Positions 12,201 through 23,900 are shown, counted from the stretch's first letter. The stretch: DNA of 64,000 nucleotides from Branchiostoma floridae (GCF_000003815.2 NC_049984.1:3412174-3476173), one strand, 5' to 3'. The notes: generated by a model not told the origin, from the letters alone. Numbers and translations are program-made.

Positions 12201-13818
12201 AAGAGAGACCAGAGACTGGCCAATAATGGTGGGAAAGCCTTCAACAAAGAAGGCAGTGCATTTTTTTTCGGTCCGTTCTGAGAGAATTTCAAGGCCAAAA
12301 AAACTAAACCGAAGTCAGTCGCCATTATCAGCAAAATAGCGCCGGCGGCGGCCAGCTCTGTCCGACAAGCGCTGTTTTTGACGGAAGTGTTCGAACATAA
12401 CCGATCGAACAGGGGGCGGGGCTTCAGGAGCGGTCCATTATCGCACGACACGTCACAAGTTTTTTTACTTTCCCTTTTTTTACCGGTAGCGTAACACAAA
12501 AATATGCAACATAAATTTGGTCTAGGGGGCCCAAAATCTAACCATTTCAAACTTTCATCACACCCTACCAACACCATGTATGAAACCAATCCTTCCAGCC
12601 GTTCTTGAGTTATCTTGTTGACAGACAGACAGACACACACAAATGCTACTGAAAATATATCCTCCATGACATTTCATGGAGGTAAAAATCCATGTGATAA
12701 CGATGCTTTCCACGAAATCGTCTTCCGGGAGGGACGTAAAATGGGGGTCCCGTGCTCGGTTGAGGAGGTGCCTCGACCACGTTAAACAGCCTCATTATGT
12801 CAAAATTCTCACTGATAATTATTTTGCATGGTCCACATAATATGCTTGACTGATATTCACTTACATAAGGAAAAGAAGTCTCAAAGTCTAGGGTAACTGT
12901 GCCCACATAATTCTGCATACAAAATGGCTGCTAGCTGCTGTCAATCAATTTTGGTTGGTTGAGGCAGGTTGAATGCCCCTTTGGGACTGTAAAAAGTGGT
13001 TGCTGGTTGGGGAAGTCAGGTGGTTGCTTGGGAGGGGGTCTTAACTATGTAAAAGAAGAACATCTAAGAGTAACAGAAGAGCACACTTCTTCAGTGTCCG
13101 AGTTATCCCCTGGTGGAATAGCCTACCTGTGACAGTAGTGGTTTCTCCCAGCACAAACTGCTTCAAGGAGAGGCTGGACAGGCTCATGCGGAAACACAAA
13201 GTTTGACTTCCGAGCTCTAGACAACCCCCACAAACTGGAAATGACTGTGACGTAGAAGTGAAGAGCGGCCTAAAATGGAACCAGCCGTTTCCTACCTGGC
13301 CGAAGAAACTCTACTCTACTCTACTCTAAAAATGGACGGGACTTTTTCAATGTGTCCTCTGACGTACATGAACATACATGACCGATCGAACAGGGGGCGG
13401 GGCTTCACGGTCGGCCATTATCGCATGCCACGTCACAAGTTTTTTTTTTACTTTCCCTTATTTTACTAGTAACGTCACATAAAAATATGCAACATAAATT
13501 TGGTCATCGGGGGAAGGGGTGAACGCAATTTTCTAAATCATACACTGACTGTTTGTCGTTCACAAGATGCGATAACGTTAGTGTTGTTGTTACCTGTTGG
13601 GCCGCTGCGTACTGGACGAACGGGGGCCCATGCCCCAACTGATCTAGTCCGATTTGCTCATCGCATTCAATGTCGTTCCCAAAGCCATCCTGGACGGTCA
13701 GAAAGTCGTATGCGCATGCGTTTTCCAGTGCTGTTTGACTTTCTCCAGGAGCTACGAGGTACAACAGCGCCAAAGTGACCAGACACACACTAATCGCCCA
13801 CGTCAACTTCGACTCCAT
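3237..13818 (-). CDS. Secreted PEBP4-like phosphatidylethanolamine-binding protein
   Basis: Four exons are readable on the minus strand. Exon A is 13,818-13,594 (75 codons from ATG; hydrophobic signal peptide at residues ~8-25, then a Cys-containing ACAYDFL segment recalling vertebrate PEBP4). The others are 4,831-4,751, 4,185-4,122 and 3,421-3,237 (stop TAA). All have AG/GT borders and the phases of the last three join exactly. The PEBP core is clear: LLVMVDPDAP, LHWLVTDI, then SYRPPSPPPGSVHRYQFFLY and a DPVAATQF tail matching PEBP4. PEBP folds bind phospholipid head groups or peptides; the signal peptide implies secretion. Oddities: the DPDAP loop is about six residues shorter than in vertebrate PEBP4 and lacks the usual Arg after it. 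The exon that should encode the first core strands was not found between 13,594 and 4,831, an intron that also holds a 7-kb LINE. The joining of exon A to the rest is inference. Confidence 0.7.
4222..4315. repeat. CAGGTCCAGGTCC-rich repeat
   Basis: A run of CAGGTCC/GGACCTG hexamer-like motifs in both orientations, preceded by TAGGGGTTGGTACAGAAAA. The reverse complement of the same arrangement is at 17,518-17,610, so this is a dispersed element end and not a local microsatellite. Confidence 0.55.
5302..7515 (+). CDS. LINE ORF1 protein: coiled coil plus SGNH-hydrolase-like domain
   Basis: This is a 737-codon frame in the LINE. Residues ~190-340 are charged and heptad-like (coiled coil, probably for multimerisation). 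Residues ~428-600 carry the SGNH/GDSL esterase blocks: RIFADSIFRD (nucleophile Ser), LHIGSNDL (Gly/Asn oxyanion positions) and DQIHLDP (Asp-His pair). Residues after ~610 are Pro/Arg/Gly-rich. ORF1 esterase domains are known in CR1-type LINEs and are thought to act in lipid or membrane interaction or ribonucleoprotein function. The frame is open upstream to 5,116 without a start. A start at 5,025 in another frame runs to a stop at 5,160-5,162 and encodes a lysine-rich N-terminus. One indel between 5,116 and 5,159 probably cut off the true N-terminus. Confidence 0.8.
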   Translation: MTVQTTTATRKSGKSLLSVHFYHKKHGLMVQGQCTKWWMNILYPELLVNINAQVDMQTRSTIKDGVLRVRDAIDNFPTVTLESTTPKQVFNSGVHETPTLPKCANPRNLQDLQAPVSEDMEEEIQIVFDTSTKHSGNIEVPVSSDAEDQGPSRIEKHAKQVSDTKNGEQSEPTTKAVDIPNLARLTAVEKSQRISDAAFGDLQKQFVDMTHNLNALRDELLAKERERKESQTNMLKELSTKVEAAQKSLESHIKKVVNKLQTNICHVQKDLVSQREELAKEKNATVQEMTIERNIWMERNRGLSIKVDALSASNAELQQAITIQDSELQYLFDRIKQIEENRTCRGCTKPTHTGMQNLNNVHDNDIPGDKQDNNAATNQTIVKQIANMLPSAHDNATIATQSREVPSPATSVKESATNTSTGSQHQRYEVRIFADSIFRDVDVKRAFNGKSTRLVRTSTVTAAIDCIKQINDSTTQQVILHIGSNDLDNSKLRNDSVSTTLNNTRRLLEVTKASFPKAQVAVSQVLQRGSNDNSTLNTNIKNYNQEVLNLSRSGNFKYIKHRKLTQDRHLYLPDQIHLDPNSGTKMLVSDVKRTLYPASGTGAVRQSPAWTDTQATRLPASVNQRTPMRWQNGPSFPRPVPVPVTRSRKPPYQPPTVKQAHRNAAVGTGQAAPGLSKGANIGVPGQLGPTTRSGDTASGTGQVVRPAWWKAGKNGHPSPQWRQLGHRLRKVWNILIS
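7642..11872 (+). pseudogene. LINE ORF2: endonuclease and reverse transcriptase, split by a nested insertion
   Basis: ORF2 begins at 7,642 (MEKKSALVFSSWNIQG, the endonuclease N-terminus), is interrupted by 7,724-8,203, and resumes at about 8,204. An uninterrupted 1,189-codon stretch runs from 8,303 to the stop at 11,870-11,872. Counted from 8,303, visible motifs are GDFNAR (~98) and SDHCHISF (~204) of the AP-type endonuclease, FVDMKKAFDSVW (~600), GVRQGCNLSPLSFNIFINDL (~655) and SWADD (~694) of the reverse transcriptase, and a C-terminal C-x2-C-x8-H-x4-C knuckle (CPFCPNEIEDERHFVMDC). The active-site box reads WADD where YADD/FADD is commoner. The 493-bp offset between the target-duplication copies shifts the frame exactly as needed, so the ORF was intact before the insertion. 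It is now probably unable to give full-length protein. Confidence 0.88.
7724..8203 (-). mobile_element. 480-bp poly(A)-tailed retroposon nested in LINE ORF2
   Basis: GATGTAGAGTTTT occurs at 7,711-7,723 and again at 8,204-8,216, a 13-bp target site duplication. Between them lies a segment with a T-rich run (7,724-7,740) at its left end, i.e. a poly(A) tail on the minus strand. The interior holds two ~123-bp direct repeats (about 7,880-8,002 and 8,003-8,120) beginning CAAGGAATCAAA. No long ORF is present, so it is a non-autonomous retroposon mobilised in trans. Confidence 0.85.
12397..12525. repeat. Direct repeat copy 1 (pair with 13,377)
   Basis: About 125 bp from ACCGATCGAACAGGGGGCGG to ATGCAACATAAATTTGGTC. 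It is repeated in the same orientation at 13,377-13,505 with few differences. It contains CACGTCAC and a T-run. Confidence 0.75.
12530..12690 (+). mobile_element. 3' end of the CCTCCATGAAA hairpin repeat family
   Basis: It shares CTAGGGGGCCCAAAATCTAA, CATCACACCCTACCAACAC, CCGTTCTTGAGTTATCTTGT and a CAGACAGACAGAC run with the right end of the left arm at 54,961-55,155. It ends in the same hairpin CCTCCATGACATTTCATGGAGG. Confidence 0.7.
12700..12800 (+). mobile_element. SINE-like fragment
   Basis: GGGAGGGACGTAAAATGGGG, GTCCCGTG and CACGTTAAA correspond in order to the 3' half of the SINE at 51,178. The head is missing. Confidence 0.4.
13085..13330 (+). mobile_element. LINE 3' tail remnant
   Basis: One frame reads VRVIPWWNSLP, then FKERLDRLMRKHKV and a stop (to about 13,206). 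This matches the R.v..WN.LP...FK.RLD ending of many LINE ORF2 proteins. It is followed by a short 3' UTR and a CTACT repeat tail. The same tail text recurs at 31,065-31,245. Confidence 0.6.
13377..13505. repeat. Direct repeat copy 2 (pair with 12,397)
   Basis: Second copy of the ~125-bp segment, 980 bp from the first and in the same orientation. It has a slightly longer T-run. Confidence 0.75.
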
Positions 13819-14284
13819 CTTGGTTCTCGACTTGACTTTGGTTCTGACTCGTTCTGGTCTCGGACCGGAGTTTCTTTTACGATTTCGTAGGTTGGCGGAC
13901 AGCCTCAGGCCTTGCTCAGGTGAAGAGCTACAGTTTCGAGAAACGTAGGACGCCAAACTTTCTAGTAATCAATAGGTGGAAAGCCTCTCCGAGAACCTTA
14001 TTGGTATCGTCTGTTACCTCTTTATTTTGGGTAGAATATCAAGGAGCTTTTATGATAAAAGTTGTATCTGGCTCCTTACTATTTGAATACACATATTTTT
14101 GCTTTGAAAAATACTTTCCACTCATACAAGACAGCATGGTTTATGAGGATTGTTCTGCTGTGCAGTCCACATTTTGTGAGAAAAATCGTCCAAAGTTCGA
14201 CTGTCCCAATGGGCTTTCGTAGGTCTAAGTAGTCTGACGTGACAGCCAGCCCAGGTAGACAGCCCAGCCTTTTCAGTAAACCCA

Positions 14285-14370
14285 CACTTTTTTCATAGTA
14301 CAGCACTTTTTTCATAGTACAACACTTTTTTCAAAGTACAACACTTTTTTCTGCACCACTGGTCGGCTTC
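14285..14370. repeat. 19-bp minisatellite, 3-4 units
   Basis: Units of the type CATAGTACAACACTTTTTT repeat, ending in CTGCACCACTGGTCGG. The last text is also the first text of the window. Confidence 0.7.
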
Positions 14371-16582
14371 ACCTCGGGTGTTAAAAGAACCCCCTTGTGG
14401 GTGGAGCAGCCCTATTTCCCCCTAACGTTAGTAGGCCTCATCCCATTCTATATTAAAAAAGAAGACATCGCCAATAGTTTGGATAGTGAGAACTAAGGAT
14501 AAAGGAATCCTTTCTTGTCACAGAGTTACATGAAAGTTCTTCAAATAAAGACAACTTTCTGAGCAACAACTTTTATTAAATCAACATTTTCTTGTCTAAA
14601 ATGCTAACAAAGAAATTATCTAACATTATCAAGTAATGAGTTATAGACCAGAGACAAACTTTTAAGTAAAAAATCTTTTCCACAGAGATGAGAGTACTTT
14701 TCCGACATAAGATTCCCTCCGTTTAAAACATGCATCTAAGAGGGATTTGTTATATTACCACGTCTAAATCATTTTCATCAAACTTATCCTCTTAACATTA
14801 CAAAAGCAACTGCTTGCATATGTTAACATTATGAATATTGTTCTTATATCTCAAATCTACAGGCAAATGCATCATAAATAGTATTCAGCAACAAAATAAT
14901 TTTGTTACAACTTTGCTACAAAGTACATGCAATGTAGAAAATATCTTATCATTTTTAAATTCAAATAAATACAAAACATACAAAATTGCATGTAGCAGTA
15001 AAATCACAGTGACCAAACAGGTAGGATAAAAATACTTAAAGCTACATTTGTAACATGATTATTACAATGGAATAGATGTATGAATTATAACATTATACAA
15101 CAAATAAACAAAAGAAAATTGCATATCTTAGAATAAATTGCTACTCAACATTGTTTGCTCTGTTTCAATGACAAATACTTTTTTATAACTTTTTTCATAC
15201 ATTCTTTCAGGTCCTTCCGCTATTCCTGCATTCATCTGGTACTTTTGTAAATTGTTTCTGCTCACGTTTTTCCACAAAATGTTAAATCCTTTTGCTCCTA
15301 TTGCTGTACAAAATTTCTTGTGTATTGCCAGCAGAGATCTGAAGTGATTTATCAACTTGTTGAATAGATAAAGTTCAGCTGTCTTGAAATTTCAACGTTG
15401 AACATTACATTGTTAACAAAATCGAAGGTTGATGAGAAAAAAATAATTTTTTGAGGTTTAATAATTTCCAGCATGGATATCAGTAAGTTAGCAGAAAAAA
15501 ATCATAGCATCCTCACAACTATCAATAGTTCTAGCATCAATTATAATAATGTACAATCTCTTATTCAAATTAAACATATTTTTTCTCTCACGATTGTCAT
15601 TCCTTCCTTTCTGTTTCCATTTGATGTTTGCTACAAAATAAACAGATTTCTCAGCATGTATGTCATGTTGGTTGTCAGATTAAAACAGAAATCCCACAAC
15701 CAGAATGGCATTCGGTCAAGAAACTTCAATGTCTCCTAGAAATTCCTCTAAATGGCTATTGACAGCCAGTTGAAGGACTTTCTGATGGTATGCTACATCA
15801 AGTTTTATGAGTGTTTTGTAAAATCAATGCAATCAGCCCCTACAGGGACTGCAAAGTTGATTGAGAAATAAAGTTTCAAGTATCTGGTGCTCATGTACAT
15901 GTTTTTGTTATCAGCTTTAAGATTTGGCCACACTGACTTGATTCTATGGATGCCATCCTACAGACATCTTATAACTCAAGATGCTCAAACCTTAAAATGT
16001 ACAAGAGTTAACATAAAACATACACAACAAAACTTACCAAAACTACCCCAATATTGACAATGAATTTCCCTCTGTTTCTTTTAAAAGTTAACTGGTGAAA
16101 ATAGATGCTTGCATGAATGCCATTATTGAAATCAATTCAGTGTTGCCTTGCTAGAAAGTATTCAAAGTTGTTCATGGCTCAAGATTTAAAAAAAACAGTC
16201 GTTTTCATGAACAGGGACTTTATGATTGCACTAGGAGTAAGCTGTGTTATTAAGCTAATAGCATCTTTTTTACAATCGTACTCAACACATGGAGATGTAG
16301 ATCTTTGCCTATTTACTAAAAGTGCTTTCCCCACATTCACATACATGTATCTGCTTTGATGTAGAAGCCCTAGATTTGCAAAATTTTCTGAGGGGGGAAA
16401 GCTCTGCAATGATGAACAATATGCATCTACGTTTTAGGTAGTTCATTTGCCGAAGTATTCGATTGAAAAGCAGTCTCTACTATGTACAAGTCACCCAAAA
16501 TGTGAGGTACCATGTATTGTAGCAGATTGTGAGAAAAATTGTCTGCAGGTGCCGATGCACAAAATGTTTCTCGGATGAAGAG

Positions 16583-16583
16583 G

Positions 16584-16617
<34 letters not shown>
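16583..16617. repeat. (CA)n microsatellite
   Basis: Uninterrupted AC dinucleotides, about 17 units. Confidence 0.9.
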
Positions 16618-16619
<2 letters not shown>

Positions 16620-17517
16620 GTAATGATTGTTACACAGGGTACAACACGAGAAGTCTTTGCTGAAGAGGTGGTGTATAAAGTGTTACCCTGCTCTAACTCC
16701 AAGCATATTTCTTTCATGGAGATGACGGAATGTTATTGACTCACATTGTAAGGTTTCTCAATGCAACACACTAAATATGATGGACTCATGATGAAAAATA
16801 CATTCAGATGAGTACTAATGGCCAAACGGTGATTTTGCCGTTTTGTTTTTAATTAGCCTTTGACAAAGCCTAATGCAAAACCACCATATTTGAATCCCTG
16901 CTTTTAAATAAAACAGTTACTATTATTGGAGAAGCATATTCTGAAAATTTTGCACCTAAGCAATGGTTTTCCGATCTTGTGTTGAGCATATTGACAAAGG
17001 GTGATGAGACCTACATGTCCATACTATCTCCCTAATGTGGAGTACCTATGTCGTAAACAGCACTTCCCCGGAGACGCCTGCTTGTCTGTAATGGCTTCAG
17101 CCGTTGGGCTGGGATTTGGCGATTCTCTGCATTATGCGACTGTACGTAGACATGTAATAAGATATACAACATTGTCTCACAATACAGGCTTTTCATTTGA
17201 CGTCATCTGCGCCATGTTGGGTTACAATTTGCGTCTTTAAAACGCATCAAGATGCTACTGCTTTGTACAATAACCCACCAACATGATTGCCGATGGATTC
17301 AAATTAGGAATTTTCTTGTTGGAAAAAAATGACCTGGAAAAATTTGGTGGACCAGATTTTAGACCAATTGGAAAATGAACAAATTATACCAGCAAGTGTT
17401 CACATGTTTTGGCCCTTTTCGGTCCAAGAAAATAACGAATACTCCACCAAACAGAACCCTTTGTAGCAACATGGACCTTTGTTCTGAGTATTACCCTTTC
17501 CCAAATTTTCACAGACA

Positions 17518-17610
17518 ATCAGGTTCAGATCCAGCTACCTGAACCTGATCCTCTGGACCTGGACCGTACCTGTACCTGAATTTTCTGTACCGGTACCCAC
17601 CCCTAATCAC
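17518..17610. repeat. GGACCTGGACC repeat end, inverse of 4,222
   Basis: CCTGAACCTGATCC and GGACCTGGACC motifs are followed by TGTACCGGTACCCACCCCTA. It is the reverse complement, in order, of the element end at 4,200-4,315. Confidence 0.5.
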
Positions 17611-17959
17611 AACGTCAATACGAGCGATCGCGATGATGTCACGGTGACGCAGTGGTAGGCAGAAAGCAGGTGTTTGGCAAAAGATTGATTTACATACTAA
17701 CCAGTAATTTGATGTGCTACTTTAAATATCAATTTCTAATCCAATCTACTGAAGTTCTGGTAGGCACCCCGTCAAATACTCCGGATGAAAACAACAACAT
17801 CGATCGCTCGTATAAAAAGCCTGTATATGCAACACAATTGCTAGACTAGAGCTGGCTTCAGGTTGACATCAGAAGCTGAAAATGACACATTGCAGGGTGA
17901 GGTACATTTTGTAAATCGAGCACACGCATCCCCGGGGAAGTGCTGCAGACGACGTTGCC

Positions 17960-20900
17960 TCAAACGTTCGAAGACGACCAAATATTCATGACCAATCTCT
18001 GCCCTAGCCACGAGCCCCGTGCGAAAACCCACTTCCTCTTGAAATACATGTACATGAGGGAGGCCGAGAGCGCGAGAACGGACGCCCCCGTCATGATGTG
18101 TGGACTCCTCCGCTTCACCATGCGGAATATAGTGGGCATGACGGCCGACCACAGGATGTTGTTCACGTTCCCCAGCACCTGCCAATCAATCAATCAATCA
18201 ACAAATCAATCGATCAATCACCAATGAAGGTTAGAGGTAATGAGATATGCCGTAAAGCAAAACTTACTCAAGCAACTGCATATGACTTTGGAAACGTTCA
18301 GACGTGTCACTAGTACTGATGAAAGACAGTGGATGGTATCTGAAACATCTGTCAATGAAATTTCCAAAATAATATCCTCAAGATTGTCTTGAACACTAAA
18401 TACATTATAAGTGAATATACCTCAGGATTACTGATGCCGCATTGGTACATCTCTTTAAATCAATTTCCAAGATTGTGTGTTTTTTTCTCACGTGTTGATA
18501 TTATGACACCCTGCGGAATTAATTATGAGAGTTGATGTCAGAAAGAAATAAAACTTCTGGTAAAGAACCTCACCTGTTTGAAAGAGGGGTGTTCCTGTAC
18601 CCTGGTGTAGTAGTTCTGGATGAGTCTCACCTGTTTGAAAGAGGGGTGTTCCTGTACCCTGGTGTAGTAGTTCTGGATGAGTCTCACCTGTTTGAAAGAG
18701 GGGTGTTCCTGTACCCTGGTGTAGTAGTTCTGGATGAGTCTCACCTGTTTGAAAGAGGGGTGTTCCTGTACCCTGGTGTAGTAGTTCTGGATGTGCGGGC
18801 GGATCCCGTTGCCCCAGTAACGGCGGGACAGCCCCAGGAATGTCAGCCGGTGTAGGAGGGTGGACAGCGCGATGTCAGCCGCTGTGAAGCTTTCGCAGCA
18901 CAGCCACATCTGCTGGCCGGATTCTGTGGGAGATAGATGTACGTAATGTCATAACTGCAGGGCATACTTAATAAACTTGGTATCCTGAACATCACCTCAG
19001 TGTTGCAGTGCCGCTGTCTCAGGTGGTAAGATCACAAAATAATGGCTGCATCAACTTCATCACCAAATTGAATTTGTCAGGCAGCAAGGGTTGCGGTAGA
19101 CTAAGGAAATCATGGATAGAATGTGTTAGGAGGGACATCAAAGTGTGCAGACTAACTATAGGGTGAACCCACTGGACAGAGCTGCATGGAAGCGCAGTGT
19201 GAAGACTAGCTAATGGCTGCCAACCCATGTCAGGGATCCCAGTAGCAGTATAATTAAATACTGGATTCTACTTCTATTTATTTATTTCTTACCTCTAAGC
19301 CAGAGGTTCTGGGTTCAAATCCTGTCATGCTATCAAACTTTTGCTCTTGGGAAAGACACTTTACATGACTGTCCTTAATAAAAAAAACAATCACTCTATC
19401 CAGGTGTAAAAATGGGTATCTGACATTGGTTGGGGAGGTAAATGGTAGTGGAATGAGAGGGTTGGGCTCCATCTTCTACTGTGCCCTAGACACATTGGAG
19501 AACAATCTACATGGCCTTAAAGCAAACAATTACTGTTATGCAGTTTTTGTATTTCCAACATTGTAATTTATTTTTTAGCCCCAGGTTACTAAGTAGTTCT
19601 ATGTTCAAACAGTTCATAATTGTCAACATGAAAGAAAGAAGAAACATATTCTCCTTGCATGGAAGGTGTTTTTATCAAGTCTTGGTCTGCAGGCAGCCCA
19701 GTCTTGTAAGACACCTGTAGTTAAGTCTTGTTGCTAGTCTTAATGAGAGGGAAAGCTGATATTATGTAATACAGTATGCACAGATATAATCCCTTAGTTT
19801 GATAAATACAATTTACAGTGGATTGCAGTATGCTCCAATCTATCCCGTGGACTGCAACCCCTTCAGTTTCAGTTAGGTCATATAAGCAGATAGGAATAAC
19901 TTCTTTACTACTATGAATGAACGATAAAAATCCATTCAACTTGTGAGTGATTTAACATTAGCAGTCTAAATGTAAAATATTAAGATATGCCCTTTTATAA
20001 GCTCTATTTTTAGGACTTATCCAATCTATAATCATGTGTCTGTATATGTGAGCTTCATTCATGAATATTATATCATCAATGGCAAATCTCTATCATGAAA
20101 ATTTGATGAAGCGCCACAACTGTAACTGTTAGTAGTAAGCTCCCATGCCAGTCATCACTTGATATGCATCAGGAACGACAGCTTCTCAGAGGTCATTAGA
20201 CAAAAAATATGTATTGAAGCAGGGCTCGAAATACTACCTGCATATGCAGGTTAGTGCAGGTAAAATTGGAGCTGTGCAGGTATTTCTGGTGTCTACCTGC
20301 ACCTAACCTGCACTGGTCCATATACATAAATGTCATATGATGTAGGTGTATGTGGATTGTTATTAGCTGCATAGACTGTTACCACCTATAAAGTATGGAA
20401 GAAAAAATAGCAATGGTTCCTGAATGATTTTACTATGATCCATACTCCCTAAATTCAGAGTGGTGCAGGTAAAATTTGCCTGGTGCATGTGATTTTCAGT
20501 GTTACCTGCACCAGTATACAGGTATGCAGAAAAAAGTATTTTGAGCCCTGTGAAGGGACACTGAGGCCTTGACACAGTCCATAGACTGTATATGATAGAG
20601 AACCCATCCGTGAATACTAAGGTTCATTAATGATTCATTATCCGATTGATGTGTGATTAAGGCTTACAGAAGACAATGTTATGTGGAATGTCTACCTGTA
20701 GGAAAAGCTACTTGTAATCAAAGTTGTCTTGTAATGTGAAAAGGGCACCCGTAATGTAATGATCACATAATGTAATGCTGTTGGAGGGAATGAAAAATAA
20801 AAGTGTATATCAAGAAATACTTTAGTTTTTTAAATGTTTTGAGTGTATTTGTTATCTTTTTGATGATACTTATAGTTTCTGTTAACAGCCACACTGGGCC

Positions 20901-23900
20901 CCGGTTTGAAAAGGCAACCTTGGTGTAAATCTCAAAATTATAGTTATAAGAAAAAAACACTTGTGTAAAACAAATTGTACTGCAATTTTGTGCGCAGAAA
21001 TGTTGTACTGACTGTGGGCTCAACATATTTTTATCCATATCAGGTTGAATGACCTTGTGACAAGGCAATCCTTTTATCCATTTGACCTTGTATAACCCCT
21101 ATTACCAAAACACGATGCCTCAGGCAGATGTATACAGTGACAGTATTATTGCTTTTGACTCACCGTGGGCATTATACTGTAAATGCAGAAATGTTTGCAG
21201 TGGTTTTATATTCGAGGTGGCCGCAAACTTAAAACCACAGTGAACATATTTCTATAATGATTACAGTTTCTATGGCACTACCATGAACTTAAAACCACAG
21301 CAAAAACTTCATTTTCCCGCTACCGCCAAAGTAAATCCTTGGAAACTTAAATGCATTTACAGTATCCCTGTTGGGCTATGAAGGGAATTCCAACAATTTT
21401 TCCAAACGTTTGTAACCTTGTTTGTATTACTAATCATTGAGTTCTTTTACAAAAGCAAAAAAGGATGCTACAACAGCAAATTCTATGAAGTTCACATAAC
21501 TCGATATTTCACCTGTAATGCACTGGCTTTGTAGAATAATTAATGTTCATGGGACCTGAGCATAGCCTGAGTACCATCCGGGTAGCAGTTCATTCCTATA
21601 GTTTAGTTCACGAGTAGGGACGTCAGCACCCTAATCCAAAATTTGGACAATTCCAGACATTAGAGATGCCAAGGTTCCTAGACGGAATAGCAAAGGAGCA
21701 ACTCTGGAGCGAACTACTATCTGGATAGTACATTTGTACCTACATGTAGGCTAACCTGAGTGTTAATCTTCTGATAGAATATATGAATGAATGAATGGAT
21801 TATAAGTTTTACAGTACTGTTGTATACATTGTCCTGTGATCTTGTTTGTACCAGGCCTGCTGGGTTGTCAGAAGGCTGAATGATTTAATCTATATAAACA
21901 TTTTACAGTACTGTTGTATGGATTGTCCTGTGATCTTGAATGCACCAGGTATGTGGGGTTGTCAGAAGGCTGAATGATTATACAGTATAAACATTTTACA
22001 GTACTATTGTATGGAATGTCCTGTGATGTTGAATGTACCAGGTATGCGGAGTTGTCAGAAAGCTGCCAGTGACGGATGAGTAGGTGTGGTGTGCAGAGGG
22101 CATTCAGGACCTTTCCCAGCCATTATGTCACCAGCAGGGGTGAAAACACATGGTCTACCGTTACCGGCTGACACATTCGGGACACATGATGTGTTGTTGA
22201 GATTACAAGAATCGGTTTCTGGACTAAGAGCGTACCGACAAGGCCTAAAAACACTCTTTTTGAACCAATGAAAAGTCATGTAAATCCGTTAACGGGCCAA
22301 TAGAGTAATGGAGTATTCATGCACCTGTTTTTAAGGTACGTGCATTCAGACATATTAGTGATAGCATGTGAACAGGAAGAAAGCAACCGCAGTTTGATCT
22401 TTTATTACTCATACAGTAGGCCACACCATTCTTCTGATCTGGTTTGCAACAACAACAAAAAAGAAGAAGAATGTACCATTTAGGGAATGAATCACACCCA
22501 AGTGCTTTTTTAATGTTTTTGCACCAACCATTAGAAATGGGGCCTGAAGTTTTCACGATATTGTGGTTGACAAATATTTACGCCCTCAAGTACCAGAGTT
22601 ATCAACGAAGGATTGATGTGTACTAAGAATCATTTTCCTAGAATCATCGTTGAGTGGAACTCACTGCCATCAAGTACTGCAAGAGCATACTCACTAGATA
22701 GCTTACAGCTAGAGATATGCAAAGGTAAGGTACTGTAAATGCAGAAATGTTTGCAGTGGATAAATGTTTGCGGTTTTCGCGGTGACCACTTCAACGCGCA
22801 CTTAAATCCACCGCAAACATTTTTCTATTATGGTATTAGACTGCAGTCTACAGTGTTATCGCGAACTTAAAACCACCGCGAAAAAGTCATTTTTCCCACT
22901 ATCGCGAAATTAAATCCCCACGAAGTTAAATTATTACAGTATGACAAGTTGTTCAGTGTAATATAACCAGCTGCTGCTGTGCCGCGTGCTTGCTAAGGTA
23001 TCGTGTTCCACAGAAGGGTAGTTGAACTGGCTATACAGAATCTGTTACAGATACAGAAGCTGGTGTGTTACACAGAGAGGGGCAGATGCAGATACAAAAG
23101 CTGGTGTGTTTCACTGGAAGGCAGTTATACTGACTAATATACAGATGCGTGATGAGTGAGGGTTGAGGTGAATGTCCAGCCTACTGATGGTCGTTCGGGC
23201 GCAGTAGACATCAACCAAGTGACTATCCCTCTACACAGAGCCCCGTACACCCCACGATGATGAGATACAGATACAAAAGCTGGTGTGTTTCACTGGAGGG
23301 CGGTTATACTGACTATACAGATACAGATACAGAAACTGGTGTGTTTCACTGGAGGGCGGTTATACTGACTATGCAGATACAGAAGCTGGTGTATTTCACT
23401 GGAGGGCGGTTATACTGACTATGAAGATACAGAAACTGGTGTATTTCACTGGAGGGCGGTTATACTGACTATACAGATACAGATACAGAAACTGGTGTAT
23501 TTCACTGGAGGGCGGTTATACTGACTATGCAGATACAGAAACTGGTGTATTTCACTGGAGGGCGGTTATACTGACTATACAGATGCAGATACAGAAGCTG
23601 GTGTGTTTCACTGGAGGGCACTTGTACTGGTCATACAGATACAAAATTAATACAGATTCTGAAGCTAAAAGCCTGGAAGGCAGTTATACCGGCTAAACAG
23701 ATACAGTATACCGATACAGATGATACTATATTCTGCAGACACTAAGTCTAATTCTAAGCCTAATTATCTGTGCTGTCCCAAGATGTGATTAAGGTATGAA
23801 TGATGAGAGCTGTCAGGAATGCTAGCAACAAGGTCCTGAGCCTCTTATTGAATTGTCTGCTGCAAGTTCTGGTTCTGTGGCATTTACTTGACTCTAATGT

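Larger units (their letters stand above)
14380..17959. other. Non-coding, possible GDAP1-like 3' UTR
   Basis: AT-rich, no gene seen. It lies directly downstream of the minus-strand GDAP1-like stop codon. A minus-strand AATAAA sits at about 14,568-14,576, followed by a T/G-rich stretch, so much of this could be a long 3' UTR; that is inference. It contains a CA microsatellite (16,583-16,617) and a repeat end near 17,518-17,610. Confidence 0.35.

Noticed and set aside
12185-12667. 160-codon minus-strand frame near the PEBP4-like gene
   Set aside because: Overlaps two repeat elements and shows no PEBP motif; not the missing exon.
13504-13956. Start of the PEBP4-like gene at the upstream ATG (13,956)
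   Set aside because: The upstream extension is basic and Ser/Arg-rich and would bury the signal peptide; the ATG at 13,818 puts it at the N-terminus.
17841-18185. 114-codon minus-strand frame over the last GDAP1-like exon
   Set aside because: Wrong frame; the overlapping frame matches the GDAP1 C-terminus and splices in phase.
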